Source: Ophiothrix spiculata
Taxonomy: Eukaryota; Echinodermata; Ophiuroidea; Amphilepidida; Ophiotrichidae
Length of the DNA stretch: 28,308 nucleotides
Strand: one strand, 5' to 3'
Assembly: GCA_000969725.1 (NCBI GenBank)
Contig: JXSR01S064824.1
Below the pieces are notes generated by a model that was given only the letters and a program-made list of their open reading frames with translations, searched no databases and was not told the origin of the DNA. Positions 11,093 through 21,825 of this stretch are shown here, one piece after another. The position numbers and the translations under genes were made by a program. Numbering within the stretch: the first letter of the stretch is position 1; each line of letters opens with the position of its first letter.

Positions 11093-11369
11093 CTGTGGAA
11101 TAAAGAAAAAAAAAACAATATAGGACTTTAAGTACTATCAATGTGCTCAGCTTCAATGGCCCATATCTCGTAATTTACTATGCCGGTATTAAGGTACCTT
11201 GCGATATGATGGGTCACATATAGGACTTTTAAGTACTATCAATGTAGCATACCAGCAATTCAGAAAAAATGGTTCAAATTCCAGAATGATGTGCTCCCTA
11301 AAAATGTGTGTAAGAATCCTCAACTGATGATTTATATATAGTCACATAATCTTTCACAAAGTTTCTTAC

Positions 11370-11531
11370 CGTTATTGAAGATGACTTTGTCAACAGTAAA
11401 ATCTTGACAAGACACACACGTGTGGGTTTCATGAGTATCCAGGTATGACAGAGTTGCCTGCTTTGTCTCCTTGTCGGAATGCACCGTTACGATTGGTACT
11501 TCAACTGCCTTTTTCCTCAATTCACTATCAC
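11370..11531 (-). CDS. Exon: short beta-rich segment, no family recognised
   Basis: A 54-codon exon (phase 1 to 1) with acceptor TTTTTAG and donor AACG|GTAAGA. It encodes DSELRKKAVEVPIVTVHSDK, then ETKQATLSYLDTHETHTCVS and CQDFTVDKVIFNNG. I recognise no family. Alternating hydrophobic and polar residues suggest several beta strands. Two cysteines three residues apart (CVSC) could form a pair or half of a metal site, but no partner pair is obvious nearby. It may be the opening strands of the domain continued in the next exon. The frame is open upstream of the acceptor to an ATG at 11613, discussed separately as a possible alternative start. Confidence 0.6.
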
Positions 11532-11610
11532 CTAAAAAGAAATATGATAAAGTAATTATATCTTTCTCACAACATGAAATTATGCTCACCTTGGGGAGCT
11601 TTCGATCCGC

Positions 11611-11760
11611 CATGATGCTAGACCTTTTTCAACCTGACGAGCGGGGCTCTACAGGGAAGGATTAGAAACGCTGGCCTGATCTTGATTGGCCAAGCGTCTC
11701 AAAAGATAGTCGTATACCGCTGACAGCTGGTGCCGGCCACCGTCTCTGTTGAGGGAGCTC
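11611..11760 (-). promoter_or_regulatory. CpG-rich patch, candidate internal promoter
   Basis: On the minus strand this patch is richer in CG than its surroundings. It holds a CCAAT box (GGCCAATCAAG, about 75 bases upstream) before ATCATGGCGGATC, whose ATG (11611-11613) reads MADRKLPK and stays open into the 54-codon exon at 11531. No TATA box is evident. A strong GTGAGC follows after eight codons, but that donor is phase 0 and fits no downstream exon. Confidence 0.25.
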
Positions 11761-11959
11761 TGATGGCTCTTGATGTGTGCTGCTTCTCTGACGCCCCTGA
11801 TGAACCAATTAGGGTCTTTGTCTATGATCTAAAGAGAAATATATCGAGGGTTGAGAGCCACAAGGCCGTATCTGCATGGGCAACAATAGAGCCACAGCCA
11901 CAAGGCCGTATTTGCACCTTTATTTGTTATGCAAATACAGCCTTTTGGCTCTTTTTTTC

Positions 11960-12400
11960 GACACTGCGCTAGTCCGAAAATGAAATACACGGCGCTAGTC
12001 TGACACGGCGTCAGTCCTACACGGTGCTAGTCCGAATCTGAAAAACACTGCGCTAGTCCGACATTTGGATTTCGATTCGGACTAGTGCAGTGGATTTCTG
12101 TTTGAAATATACACAATACATTTTTGTCGGACTAGCGCATTGGTTTTCAGATTTGGACTAGTGCAGTGTTTTTCAACTTCGGACTAGTGCAGTGTATGTC
12201 ATTTTTGGACTAGCGCAGTGTATTTTTATTTTAAAATTCGGACTAGCGCAGTGGTTTTCATTTTCGGACTGACACATTGTATTTTCGGACTAGCGCTGTG
12301 GTTTTTATTTTCGGACTGACGCACCTGTAAGGTATAGAAAAAGTGTGTAGTCGGACTAGCGCAGTGTCGGACTAGCGCATTGTCGGACTAGCAGGTGCAC
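11960..12400. repeat. Fold-back minisatellite element, copy 1
   Basis: Units of CACTGCGCTAGTCCGA occur in one orientation up to about 12062. Complementary CGGACTAGCGCAGTG units then run to 12400, spaced by short T-rich strings. It lies in the intron between the CARD-like and 54-codon exons. Confidence 0.85.
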
Positions 12401-13770
12401 CCCGTAAAACTTTTTTCTCGGTCGATTCATTAGAGGTATGCAAGCTTGTTCACAAGAATCAATATAAGGCTGTGTTCACATATGGTGGAATTTCATGAGG
12501 TGGGTCAAAAATGTGTTATATGGTCAAAATGGTCAAAAAAACAATTTTTTGATATGATGCTAATATTATTAATCTCTTTCAATTCAAGAAACTTTTTAGC
12601 CAAACATCACTTTTGTTTTGGCATAATTAGCTAATTAGTGGTTAATTACTCTATAGACGGCAATGCAAACTGTAATTTTCAAAGGCATTTTTCTCAAAAT
12701 TGCCAATTTTTACTAAAACAAGTCATAAATTGGAATGATTAATGGTAAACAGTTCATTTTTTCAGGATATGTTCTAAACACTTTAATAGTTACTATGATA
12801 CAGGCGGTACAGGACACGATAAATAGTATCCACTAGATTTAGGGACGATGGATTTCTAAAACGCAAATTTAGGGTACGATTTACATGTATTTCTATTGGG
12901 TCACGTGACTCACGTATTGAAGAAAATAATTACAAAGAATATATTTTTATCTTTCCTCAAAAAATTACAAAAGTGTTCTTATAGTAATCAACATAATTAT
13001 GTTATTCTAAATTCGCTGGGGTTCACGCGTGAACCCCACTTTTTATATAGGTTATCATATTTTTTTACCGATTACGAAAATAATTTTAGTGATCATCCCG
13101 GAAGTTCCATGATTCCCAACAGCTGTACACCAGACGGGCGGTATATAGGACATTACACAGCCAGGGGATTGGCTACGATACCGTCCGGCAACCAGTAGCA
13201 GTGGCCGCGGCCACCATCGTCTGCTTTGATACATTAAACTTGAAACAGACCCCTTAGGGTCTTGGTGTTAATAAGGCGGGTTATACAAGGGGAGAAAATG
13301 GTGATGTTTCAAATCATTCTGTCCTAAATCTTATTTGATGCACCTTGATCGCCTGAACATTTTCACCCCAAATTTGTCAAAATCGGACACAAATGAGAAG
13401 GTGCTGCTCAAAAAACTGATTTGAGGGGGGGGGGGGGGTCTGAGGAAAGTCTAAAAATGATAAATTTGCCAATTACTGTAATTTTATACCAAATTATAGC
13501 CATGTTGGTGACTACCTATATGAATTTGAGGTCATAGAATCCATTTTTGAATGTTCCAGCAGTGTCAAACCTTCCAAAATGGTGATTACCTCAATTTGGC
13601 TATATACCGCAGCTGTAGGAACTGCATCCGTAGGCACCACCACCCTTGTACTGCCAAGTTCAAACCATTTTGCACAAATCGAGATTGGTTAGGAGCGGGT
13701 TAACTTTCAATTTGTATCACATATATCCACAAAAGTGTTCTAACAAATAGTAGCTCCTGACCAAGACACT
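12401..13770. other. Intron stretch with a CpG-rich patch
   Basis: No exon is recognised. 13095-13225 is GC- and CpG-rich (GGCCGCGGCC near 13203), with open frames on both strands that match nothing I know. Confidence 0.45.
13018..13037. repeat. Perfect 20-bp palindrome
   Basis: GGGGTTCACGCGTGAACCCC is its own reverse complement. It lies in an intron. Confidence 0.95.
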
Positions 13771-13772
13771 CA

Positions 13773-14370
13773 TAAGGCCAAGAAAAAAATTGTTTGTTTG
13801 CCGGCCTTCATGAAAAAAATCAGTAGGGTCGGTAGTTTAATTTTTTTAAATGTATAAAACAGAGTTGTAAGTCCCATATTTCAAATAAACAAATGCATAG
13901 TAACACTACCAAACTCCACACAATTTTGTTGCATTCACGTGCAGACATACAAACAGGGAAGGTCGCGATCTTGGAAACAGGCTGCCGATTCATTTAACTC
14001 ACTCAGTACAGCTTGTCGCCAATTAGCCAAGAGCGCACAACACTTCCCCATTGAAACCAATGCTTAAAGCCTTAGTAGTGTTGTAGTAGTGTTGTGCGGC
14101 CCCAACCGGATCTTTTCCGCGTTTGTACGATCAATCCACGATATACAACGATTTTTAAAACATTTTTTGCAGGTAAAATAGATGTATTTAGGTTTCAAAA
14201 AACTAAATATTGTATTAGATAAGTATAATTTCCTTGTAATATATTTTTTCCGCAAAAATACACAATTTTTTTTAATGTTATGAATGGAAAAAAAAATGCA
14301 CCTCAAGATTTTCATGATTTTTCGGTCGGTCGCGAAATGGCAAACAAACATTTTTTTTCCCTTGGCCTAA
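13773..14370. mobile_element. MITE with TAAGGCCAAG ends
   Basis: The left end TAAGGCCAAGAAAAAAATTG continues TTTGTTTGCC. The inverted right end is TTAGGCCAAGGGAAAAAAAA with the same continuation. Both sides are flanked by CACTCA-like sequence. It is intronic. Confidence 0.6.
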
Positions 14371-14670
14371 AGTGAGTGACTCATCACTTTTAGGCATGAC
14401 CGAGACACTTTGAATTTGTGTTCACAAGTGTAATTGGCTCATGGCCAAAAACCATGGTTCTTTGCCCATTTTTGGTTTTGGACTGCCTAACGAAAACGTG
14501 TGTAGGTAAAAATTGAATTTTTAAACTTAACTAATTTCTAATATCTAAAAACATATGTCAACGAAGGTGTTTGCAATTTTTTTAACAAATGTCTAAATTT
14601 TAAATCAATTTACTTGGATAAAAATGGCACTACAGAATATAAATCATTTTCTAAAATGAGGGACTGGCAC

Positions 14671-15718
14671 CCCGGGGGGGGGGGGGGGGGCACACCCAAC
14701 TTTGGTTTTGGTAGAGGTGTGCAGCCCCGATATCTGAAACCCTAGTCTAGGGAACGGAAGATTGACTCTGAAAAGGGGGTCTAGAGAACTGAACTGAAGG
14801 GACCAAAAAATGACCCTTCAGAACTAGTTTTGGGGCAAAATTTGGGCTCTGGAAGCAAAATTTTCAAAATTTTGCTTGAAATGGGGGTCTTGGGAACTAA
14901 ATTTCAAAAAATGAGGCTAGGGAACTGACAGATTTTGAAAATAAGGCTTGCGAACTAAAGGTTGTGCTTAAAATGGGGGTCTAGGTAGTTAAAGGTTCTT
15001 CAACGGTATGTGTGTCTTTTTTTTATTTTGGTCGCTCACCTCACACACACCGTTGAAGCATTGAAGCACGATTTACGAGGAGCCACATAAATAGATAGCG
15101 AGCGAAGCACAAATGATTCGCTCCCAAAATCTCTTTTACCAGTCTTCATTTGCTACGGTCAACCAAGTCAATTTACGCGAATGTCCAGTATGTTACAATC
15201 ATAAATGTTGTATAACGAGACTAATTTGTTACGTCGTTGGATGGAAATGAAATTGACAAGCAAATTTAGTCCCGCTGATTAACACGGGGAGAGAAAAGAT
15301 CCTAATTTTCCAAAAAATGCAGAAAGTTTTAACGGAATTTAAATTATTGATGTGAAGATTAAGGAAAACAAAGATTAGGTGCAGACCAATTTGGGAGTGA
15401 GTATCAATATTTTAAAGAGAAAATTTTGCCGCTCTTTCTGTCTTTCTCCCTTCTGAGTGCAGGCTTCATAAAATTAAAGATATCTCGCACTGCTCCTTGG
15501 TTTTGTATAGCTCAATGTGCAAACTTAGTATAGGGAGAATTTGTAAAATGATAAAAGCACTTCCCGATAAAAGATAATTTCGTCTACCCGGTCTTACTAA
15601 GTTTGCCCGCAAACTAGGTCTAAGGAGTGACGGACAAGACTTGAAAAGGGGGTCTTGAGGGCCGCACATACCCGTACCACCTTTCTAGGTCAGTGCCCCT
15701 CCCCCCTCCCCCAGGGAT
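14671..15718. mobile_element. Element with poly-G ends next to the CARD-like exon
   Basis: The left end runs from CCCCGGGG into a long G tract and then CAC. The inverted right end is CCCTGGGGGAGGGGGGAGGG followed by GCAC. TGGCACCC lies on both sides (14665-14672 and 15719-15726). Degenerate GGGGTCTAGGGAACTGAA words fill 14720-15000. A hairpin with 17-base arms (CTTCAACGGTATGTGTG) lies at 14998-15058. The right edge is about 20 bases from the splice donor at 15739. Confidence 0.55.
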
Positions 15719-15739
15719 TGGCACCCTACCCAAAAGTAC

Positions 15740-16030
15740 CTTTCATAATGAATTGCTTCATAAAGAACATCTCCAGATACAAGTCTGGTCGCAATCTCTT
15801 CAGAGCAATCGCAAAAGATGAATACTTTTCTTCACTTGTCGATATTACTGTCAACAGCTCGTCCACTTGTTCTTCCATCGTTGGGTGACCTTTGACCTTT
15901 TGCGCATCGGTATCTGTCAAGACATTTGCTAACTTCATCTCAGCTAGGATGTGTGATAGGTCTAGATATTGGGTGAGTGGTCTCTCCTGGTGAGAGGCTT
16001 GACTTAGGATCTGCTGGATTAGGTCAACAC
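15740..16030 (-). CDS. Exon: CARD-like death-fold domain
   Basis: This 97-codon exon (phase 1 to 1) has acceptor AATTCAG and donor AAAG|GTACTT. It begins VDLIQQILSQASHQERPLTQ, and the part from YLDLSHILAEMKLANVLT through HPTMEEQVDELLTVIST to KYSSFAIALKRLRPDLYLEM follows the usual CARD order. Helix 2 carries LSHIL, a vLTxxDxQKV helix 3 follows, then a (P)T-xxxxVDELL helix 4, an SSFAIALK helix 5 and a final Leu-rich helix. CARDs recruit caspases, kinases or NLR-type sensors by CARD-CARD contacts. The exon resembles the family by pattern only, and a DED or other death fold cannot be excluded. The donor lies about 25 bases from the edge of a poly-G-ended repeat that fills the next kilobase. Confidence 0.7.
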
Positions 16031-16262
16031 CTGAATTATTTAAAAATTAAAACTATTAATGATTAGCGGTAGATATACTTCGTAATTTTTGTAGTCATTT
16101 TAATTCAGAATTTTTCTCATGGTGATTGGTTTTTAAGCGTATCATTTGCGTAAAGTATCCCAGGTAGCATGCCAAGCCCGTAGCAAAACCTCATGCAGTG
16201 AGACTCAAAACTCGCATTACCTATAGTCTTATAGTCCATATTGAACTTGTGAGTCTTAACAT

Positions 16263-17683
16263 CAGTAGGCCCATAGCAATCAAAACTTGCATGTACAATA
16301 GTAAATCTTATACTCCCTATTTAACTCACCTATATGAATTATTAGTAACTGTGACTCCAAACTCTCGTGTTGGACACCCCTTTTTGAAATTGGCCTATAT
16401 CCTTAAACAGTACTACGACTTGAAACTCGCAAGTCAATACTCCCTGTTAAACTTACCTGTATTACGAATTGTCACCCAAGAAACTATAACTAACAGGCTC
16501 ATAGTAATCTTCAAACAGTAGTAAAACTCAAAACTCACATGTCAAATACTCCCTATTAAACTCACCTATGTTTTGAGTTGTAACACAAGTAACTGTATCA
16601 CTAACAGGCCCGTAGCAATCTTCAAACAGAACAAAGACTCAAAACTCGCATGTCAAATACTCCCTATTAAACTGACCTATGTTATAAGTTGTATCACAAG
16701 TAACTGTATCACTAACAGGCCCGTAGCAATCTTCAAACAGAACAAAGACTCAAAACTCGCATGTCAAATACTCCCTATTAAACCCACCTATGTTATGGGT
16801 AGTATCACAAGTAACTGCATGTATCACTAACAGGCCCATAGCAATCTTCAAAGAGAATAAAGACTCAAAACTCTCATGTCAAATACTCCCTATTAAACTA
16901 ACCTATGTTATAAGTTGTTGCACAAGTAACTGTATCACTAACAGGCCCGTAGCAATCTTCAAACAGAACAAAGACTCAAAACTCGCATGTCAAATACTCC
17001 TTATTAAACTCACCTATGTTATAAGTTGTATCACAACTAACTGTATCACTAACAGGCCCGTAGCAATCTTCAAACAGAACAAAGACTCAAAACTTGCATA
17101 TCAAATACTCCCTTTTAAACTCACCTATGTCATGAGTTGTTACACAAGTAACTGTATCACTAACAGGCCCATAGCAATCTTCAAACAGAATAAAGACTCA
17201 AAACTCGCATGTCAAATACTCCCTATTAAACTCACCTATGTTATAAGTTGTAACACAAGTAACTGTATCACTAACAGGCCCGTAGCAATCTTCAAACAGA
17301 ACAAAGACTCAAAACTCGCATGTCAAATACTCCCTATTAAAGTAACCTATGTTATAAGTTGTTGCACAAGTAATTGTATCACCAGCAGGCCCGTAGCAAT
17401 CTTCAAACAGAACTAAGACTCAAAACTGGCATGTCAAATACTCCCTATTAAACTAACCTATGTTATGAGTTGTATCACAAGTAACTGTGTGACTAACAGG
17501 CCCATAGCAATCTTCAAACAGAACAAAGACAGAGATTGTGGGTTCGAGCCCCGGGCCGGGCGGTTTTCGTCTCCTTGTTCCTTTGGGCAAGAAACTTTAC
17601 TCTACTTGCTCACGTAAAGCCATGGGTCCCCTGTACGAATAGACTCCTTCATGGGGTATGCATGTTATGCAAGTACTTGTATC

Positions 17684-17717
<34 letters not shown>

Positions 17718-17757
17718 AGACTCAAAACTCACATGTCAAATACTCCCTATTAAACTC
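16263..17757 (-). repeat. 111-bp tandem array derived from the FN3 exon end plus its donor
   Basis: Ten good units and one or two decayed ones lie in a row. The landmark CGTAGCAATC (or CATAGCAATC) recurs at 16500, 16611, 16722, 16837, 16948, 17059, 17170, 17281, 17392, 17503 and, after a SINE, in the true exon at 17805. Spacing is 111 bases, with one 115-base unit carrying a 4-base insertion. On the minus strand each unit contains the exon end (LFEDCYGPVSDTVTCDTT), the donor and a stretch homologous to the preceding exon part (EYLTCEF), where the exon's CGA codon reads TGA in typical copies. A decayed partial copy sits at 16263-16350. The array lies wholly in the intron after the FN3 exon. 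Confidence 0.92.
17531..17715 (+). mobile_element. tRNA-derived SINE, 5' truncated, with (ATTG)n tail
   Basis: The insert interrupts one 111-bp unit and is flanked by the 6-base duplication AAAGAC (17525-17530 and 17716-17721). It starts just before a B-box-like GGTTCGAGCCC (17541-17551); the A-box part is missing. The body has the CCTTTGGGCAAGAAACTTTA block that recurs in many animal SINEs, and the end is a GATT tetranucleotide tail. The distance between flanking units is 302 bases, which equals 111 plus 185 plus 6. Confidence 0.85.
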
Positions 17758-17759
17758 AC

Positions 17760-18057
17760 CTATGTTTTGAGTTGTATCACAAGTAACTGTATCACTAACA
17801 GGCCCGTAGCAATCTTCAAACAGAACTAAAAATCGAAACTCGTATGTCAGATACTCCTTTAAAGCACCGACTGTGAATCTAGAAGGATGTGTTGCTGCGT
17901 AAGTGTAGTTTTTCCAAAGCTGTTCTTGTTTTTCCTTATGCTGGAGCGTGTAGCCTTGTATGGTTTTCGTTTCGCTGTACGGTGGCGGCGTCCAGTCCAA
18001 ATGAACCTCATAGGACGAGACTTCAGTCAGTGTAGGCATAGCTGGTTTACTAGGAAC
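17760..18057 (-). CDS. Exon: one fibronectin type III domain
   Basis: The exon starts phase 0 right after TATATAG (an in-frame TAG just upstream fixes the boundary) and ends phase 1 at ATAG|GTGAGT. It encodes about 99 residues forming one complete FN3 sandwich. Visible landmarks are a Pro-rich start (VPSKPAMPTLTEVSSYEV), the B-strand tryptophan (HLDWTPPP), the C-strand block IQGYTLQHKEK, the Leu/Tyr block FTVGALKEYLTYEFRF, and the G-strand end CYGPVSDTVTCDTT. FN3 domains usually mediate protein contacts. Without a signal peptide or membrane segment in view I cannot place it outside the cell, and the CH and CARD-like neighbours favour the cytoplasm. Its 3' end is the parent of the adjacent 111-bp tandem array. 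Confidence 0.88.
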
Positions 18058-18339
18058 CTATATAGACATAAAAAGAAACAGCTCATTTGGATAATCTTGA
18101 TTTAAATTCTTGTTTGTTTTCTTCTACATGATTTTTCAGTAAAGGTCCAGCTGTCACAGTTGTTGTTGTTATAGCTGCAGCAGACAAGCACATTTTTTCA
18201 AGTTCTATCTACATATGATGCTGCATGATCTGCATCTGCTTATTCATGACGCTGCCACGATTGTTTTTTGTGGGAAAAGATGAATTCATTCCAACTGAAA
18301 ATGATGTGTAGTTGCCACTAACATGACAAGGTAATCAGC

Positions 18340-18475
18340 CGTCAATTCCTTGTTCAAGGGAATTTCAAGCACACTCAACTATTTTGGTACCAGCAGGCGA
18401 TTGAACTCGGGACCTTCTGCTTCGCAAGTGAGTGCCTTGATTTTAGAGCTTATTTGACTGCTATGGCTCGTAGGT
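18340..18475 (-). mobile_element. tRNA-derived SINE fragment
   Basis: The minus strand shows a tRNA-like stretch with GAGTTCAATCGC as B box and a GCAGTCAAATAAGC-like A-box region. A TTCCCTTGAACAAGGAATTG block follows. No clear tail or duplication was found. Confidence 0.5.
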
Positions 18476-18508
18476 GGGCAGTGACAGACACTGAATTATA
18501 GGTAAATA

Positions 18509-18668
18509 AATGCTCATTTCATACGCGAGTGAAATGAGACAAAATCAATGCACGCGCGGTCAATTTTGATGCGTCCAATTCACAAGGCCCGTAGGGGCCG
18601 AGTGCATTGGACAGCCATCAAAATTTACCACAAGTGTATTGATTTTGTCTCATTTTACGAGCATTATG
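18509..18668. repeat. Long imperfect palindrome 2
   Basis: Arms of about 75 bases share ATGAGACAAAATCAAT and AATTTTGATG. The centre CACAAGGCCCGTAGGGGCCG resembles the complement of the centre of palindrome 1. It lies in the CH2-FN3 intron. Confidence 0.8.
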
Positions 18669-19219
18669 GAATGTAAATTTATTAATCTAATTCATACACG
18701 ACAGAAAAATAATATTGTATCTTTTTATATGACCATCAAAATCCAAAACTTCTCTAAACTTAATAAATAAGCACCCGACAAAAATAATGAAACATTCATA
18801 CGCACTAAACGCCCGTCACGCAAACCGGAACACAACAAGCGCAGTGCATTGTGAAGATCCACTCCACTCTGCGTATCTTTATATTTTTGCGTTCTGATTG
18901 GCTAGGTGATACGCGGAGCACACGCGGACTGTATGAATTTGGATTTATTACATCTACACCTTGTAAAAACTTTTATAAGTTAACAATGACTATGGCTTGT
19001 TGGTGATGGGCAGTGACAGACACTAAATTTGAATTTATTTTTTATTACATGTACATTTAGTAAACTTTTATGTTACAAATGACTTGCCTCTGTTACTGTA
19101 CAACCACAAAACTGTGAGACGTATGCCATCATGGATTCTTCATTCAAACTTGGGCAGCGTATTTCTGATGCTGATATCACCTGTATTTGAAGAAAGAGGC
19201 AAAAGTTGAAATATCAGGA

Positions 19220-19506
19220 CAAGCCCGTAGCCAGGGGTGTGCGGTGGGGGCGTCGCACCCCCCAAATTTGACAATGTACAAAAAAAGGTCCACAAAAATT
19301 CACTCTATGACCACCAAAAGAACACCTAAAGCACTAAAACAAGCAAATGTATGTCGTGTTTTAATAAAATACTACACAAAATGCTTGGAAAACTGCTTAA
19401 AAACTACTAAAATTATTTTAGGGTTGACCAAAACGAAAATTTTTGCTCCAAAAGGTCCACTTTTTGAAAATCTGCACCCCTTGAAAAAATCCTGGCTACG
19501 GGCCTG
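19220..19506. mobile_element. Non-autonomous transposon, 8-bp target duplication (copy 2)
   Basis: Same family, same orientation and same ends as the element at 10235. It is flanked by TATCAGGA and TATCAGGG (7 of 8 match). The two copies also share their interior (AAGGTCCACAAAAATTC and AATACTACACAAAATGCTTG). Confidence 0.85.
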
Positions 19507-20689
19507 TATCAGGGTTTGGACACAAGAAATGTTGACTCACCGAGTCATCATATAATAAGTCATTCGCTGGCCAATGAGATATTCAGTGATAGTGTTTCTC
19601 AGCAGAAATTTATTGTTAAATTCTCAAAATCAAAACTGCTTTGCATATCTACCAAACCAATTTTGGTAAAGATATACTGCTTTTGGATGTATTTAACATT
19701 TCTAAACTATAATATATAAAGCCATTTTAAAACGACAAACTCACATTCTGAAATTGAAAACTTAGGAAAATAGAAACACTGTCAATAGTTTGGTAAGAAA
19801 CAAATTGGGTGGAACATCATCTTCATAAGCAAATAATAAAGTTGTGTTTGTTTGTTTGTTTGTTTTGATTCTAACATGCCTTTCCTTGATTCAAGAAGTT
19901 TTCATGAATATCATATCCATGTGGAACCCAGGCTATAATACCTTTAAGAGCTTTTAGCCTGAAATGAGCAAAAAGGTTTCAATTCTGCTCCATATGTAGG
20001 CCTACTGTGTGACTTTTGTTTATGAAAACAGCATATCTCTATTATACCGGTACACTAAGTTTCATTCCAGTTGATTGTTTTCTGACTATGACCGATTTGT
20101 CAGCTAAACCAATCATAAGATATTTTATATCATTAGAAAGCTGGTCTTTTGAATATAATCATGATTTGTGTGAAGATGATAAAAAAGACGATAAAAAAAA
20201 AGTTAGCTAATTGGTTATTACATTTACCACAAGTCCCCCTTTAATAAAAAAGTTTTTTAGGTCAAAAATGCTTCCAATCAAGGCATATTTTTAAAGTAAG
20301 ATTTTCATGAGAGTATACTTTAAAAATTGTAAATAACAATTGAACATATTAAATTTTTATCAAAAACATTTATTGTGACAGAAGAAAAAACAGCAATTGC
20401 CAAATTCACTGCTGCCTCACCGAGCATGTAAACTTTCTGTTGAGCTGATGTGCATATAGGTTTTTCAATATGTGCCTACAATCAAATGACGAGAATATTT
20501 TCATCATATTTAGTGTCCTCAACCCTGTAAAATAAAGTGCTTTGGCCTATTCAATGTCATTTGAACCACCTAGTCCACCACAAAAATAGATTTTCATTTC
20601 TGGCAACGGAAGCTACTTTGGGAAGCAAAAAGGATGTGAGATTTTGAGATTGTAACCCCTTTTGTTTTCCAAATTACAGCATAATGATA
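19507..20689. other. Intron stretch
   Basis: No exon is visible. A (GTTT)n run lies at about 19849-19865. A short repeat with ACCACCTAGTCCAC (about 20565) recurs inverted near 23370. Confidence 0.5.
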
Positions 20690-20693
20690 TTAA

Positions 20694-21205
20694 AAGGGCA
20701 CTGGACAAAATTTTGAAATTTTATTTGTTGACGATTTACACTTCATATGTTAGCAGTCAATTACCAGATATCGGGTAAATTTTGATCTAAACCTTCAGAA
20801 AATTCAACAAATTGAATTTTATTTTGATTGTTGATCTTGGGTATGAGGCTATTCTTTAAACATATTTATTGACGCTATACATAAAGAAAAGTCCAAAGAT
20901 TAGTTTGTAAAACATTCCTTTCACATCATAGATTGCAGATAAATCAAAAGATATTTGGAGTTTGCATTAGATCTCCTAAAAAGACCAATTTTAAAAATTC
21001 AACTATAGAGGGCAGTATTTATCGTTGTCGACAACGATAATTAAAAAATAAAAGAGTATCTAATATTTTGGTATAAAGGGTTTGAATTTGACAATGACAC
21101 TTTGCATGTTGTCATTATTACCGTTAATGCTTGCAAATGATGCAAAAATCTTAAAATGCCTGGGGGAAAGTTTGGGGATGATGCTGAACCTGTCCAAAGG
21201 GGCAA
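20694..21205. mobile_element. TTAA-flanked non-autonomous element (copy 2)
   Basis: Flanked by TTAA at 20690-20693 and 21206-21209, with ends AAGGGCACTGGAC and, inverted, TTGCCCCTTTGGAC. It is in the same orientation as copy 1 and shares its interior hairpin. It lies in the intron between the CH2 and FN3 exons. Confidence 0.8.
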
Positions 21206-21825
21206 TTAATGATCCACTTTTCACCCTCAAGGTCACCTCTATCAATATTTAGTTTTTTAAGCTTATAAGAATCCTCAACTGGTATATGTTACGATCCCCA
21301 AACCATTCTTTCATAATTATGTGCTTGCATTTTTAAGAAAAGTGAGAAAATGTGTCATTTTCTAATCATTGTCGGGGCCCGACAGTAATTACAACACAGT
21401 AGCCTATGGGGATTTTCAAAATGCTGAAACGTTTGTAACATGGAAACGAATAGTCGGAATCAAGTGAAATTTTCAGAATATATCTATAGTGTACTCTTCT
21501 TTTTATTTAGCTAGAAAAGAGGCGAGGTTTATGTCACATGAAAATCATGAATTGCACCTAGCTTTAACAAGGTCCTGTACAATAAAAATACATTGTGAGT
21601 TCTTCTTCATTTTTCATAGGGCAATGATTTCAAAACTATCTGACACCTATTAAAATTGGTATTCTGTCTTATTTCAATATGTAATCAGTAAGGTTATAAG
21701 AGGATCAATTTAAAAGTTATGGTGGCTCAAAAATAGCTGAAAGTCAAGTGTTGGACCGTAACTCAGGATCGTAGAGAATTTTGCAATACATAAGCTATAT
21801 ACACTTGCTACATATTATATTAGAG

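Noticed and set aside
12896-13198. Plus-strand open frame ending in a CpG-rich patch
   Set aside because: The composition changes midway, and no motif, splice support or family resemblance is seen.
16790-17416. Plus-strand open frame of 208 codons with 37-residue repeats
   Set aside because: It is open only because the 111-bp unit is a multiple of three. The unit derives from the minus-strand FN3 exon, and no plus-strand protein is recognisable.
16263-17868. CRISPR-like regular array
   Set aside because: Units are contiguous and similar along their whole length, with no unique spacers, and this is animal DNA.
19187-19555. Plus-strand open frame of 122 codons
   Set aside because: Most of it is the non-autonomous transposon at 19220-19506; the copy at 10235 has no matching conserved frame.
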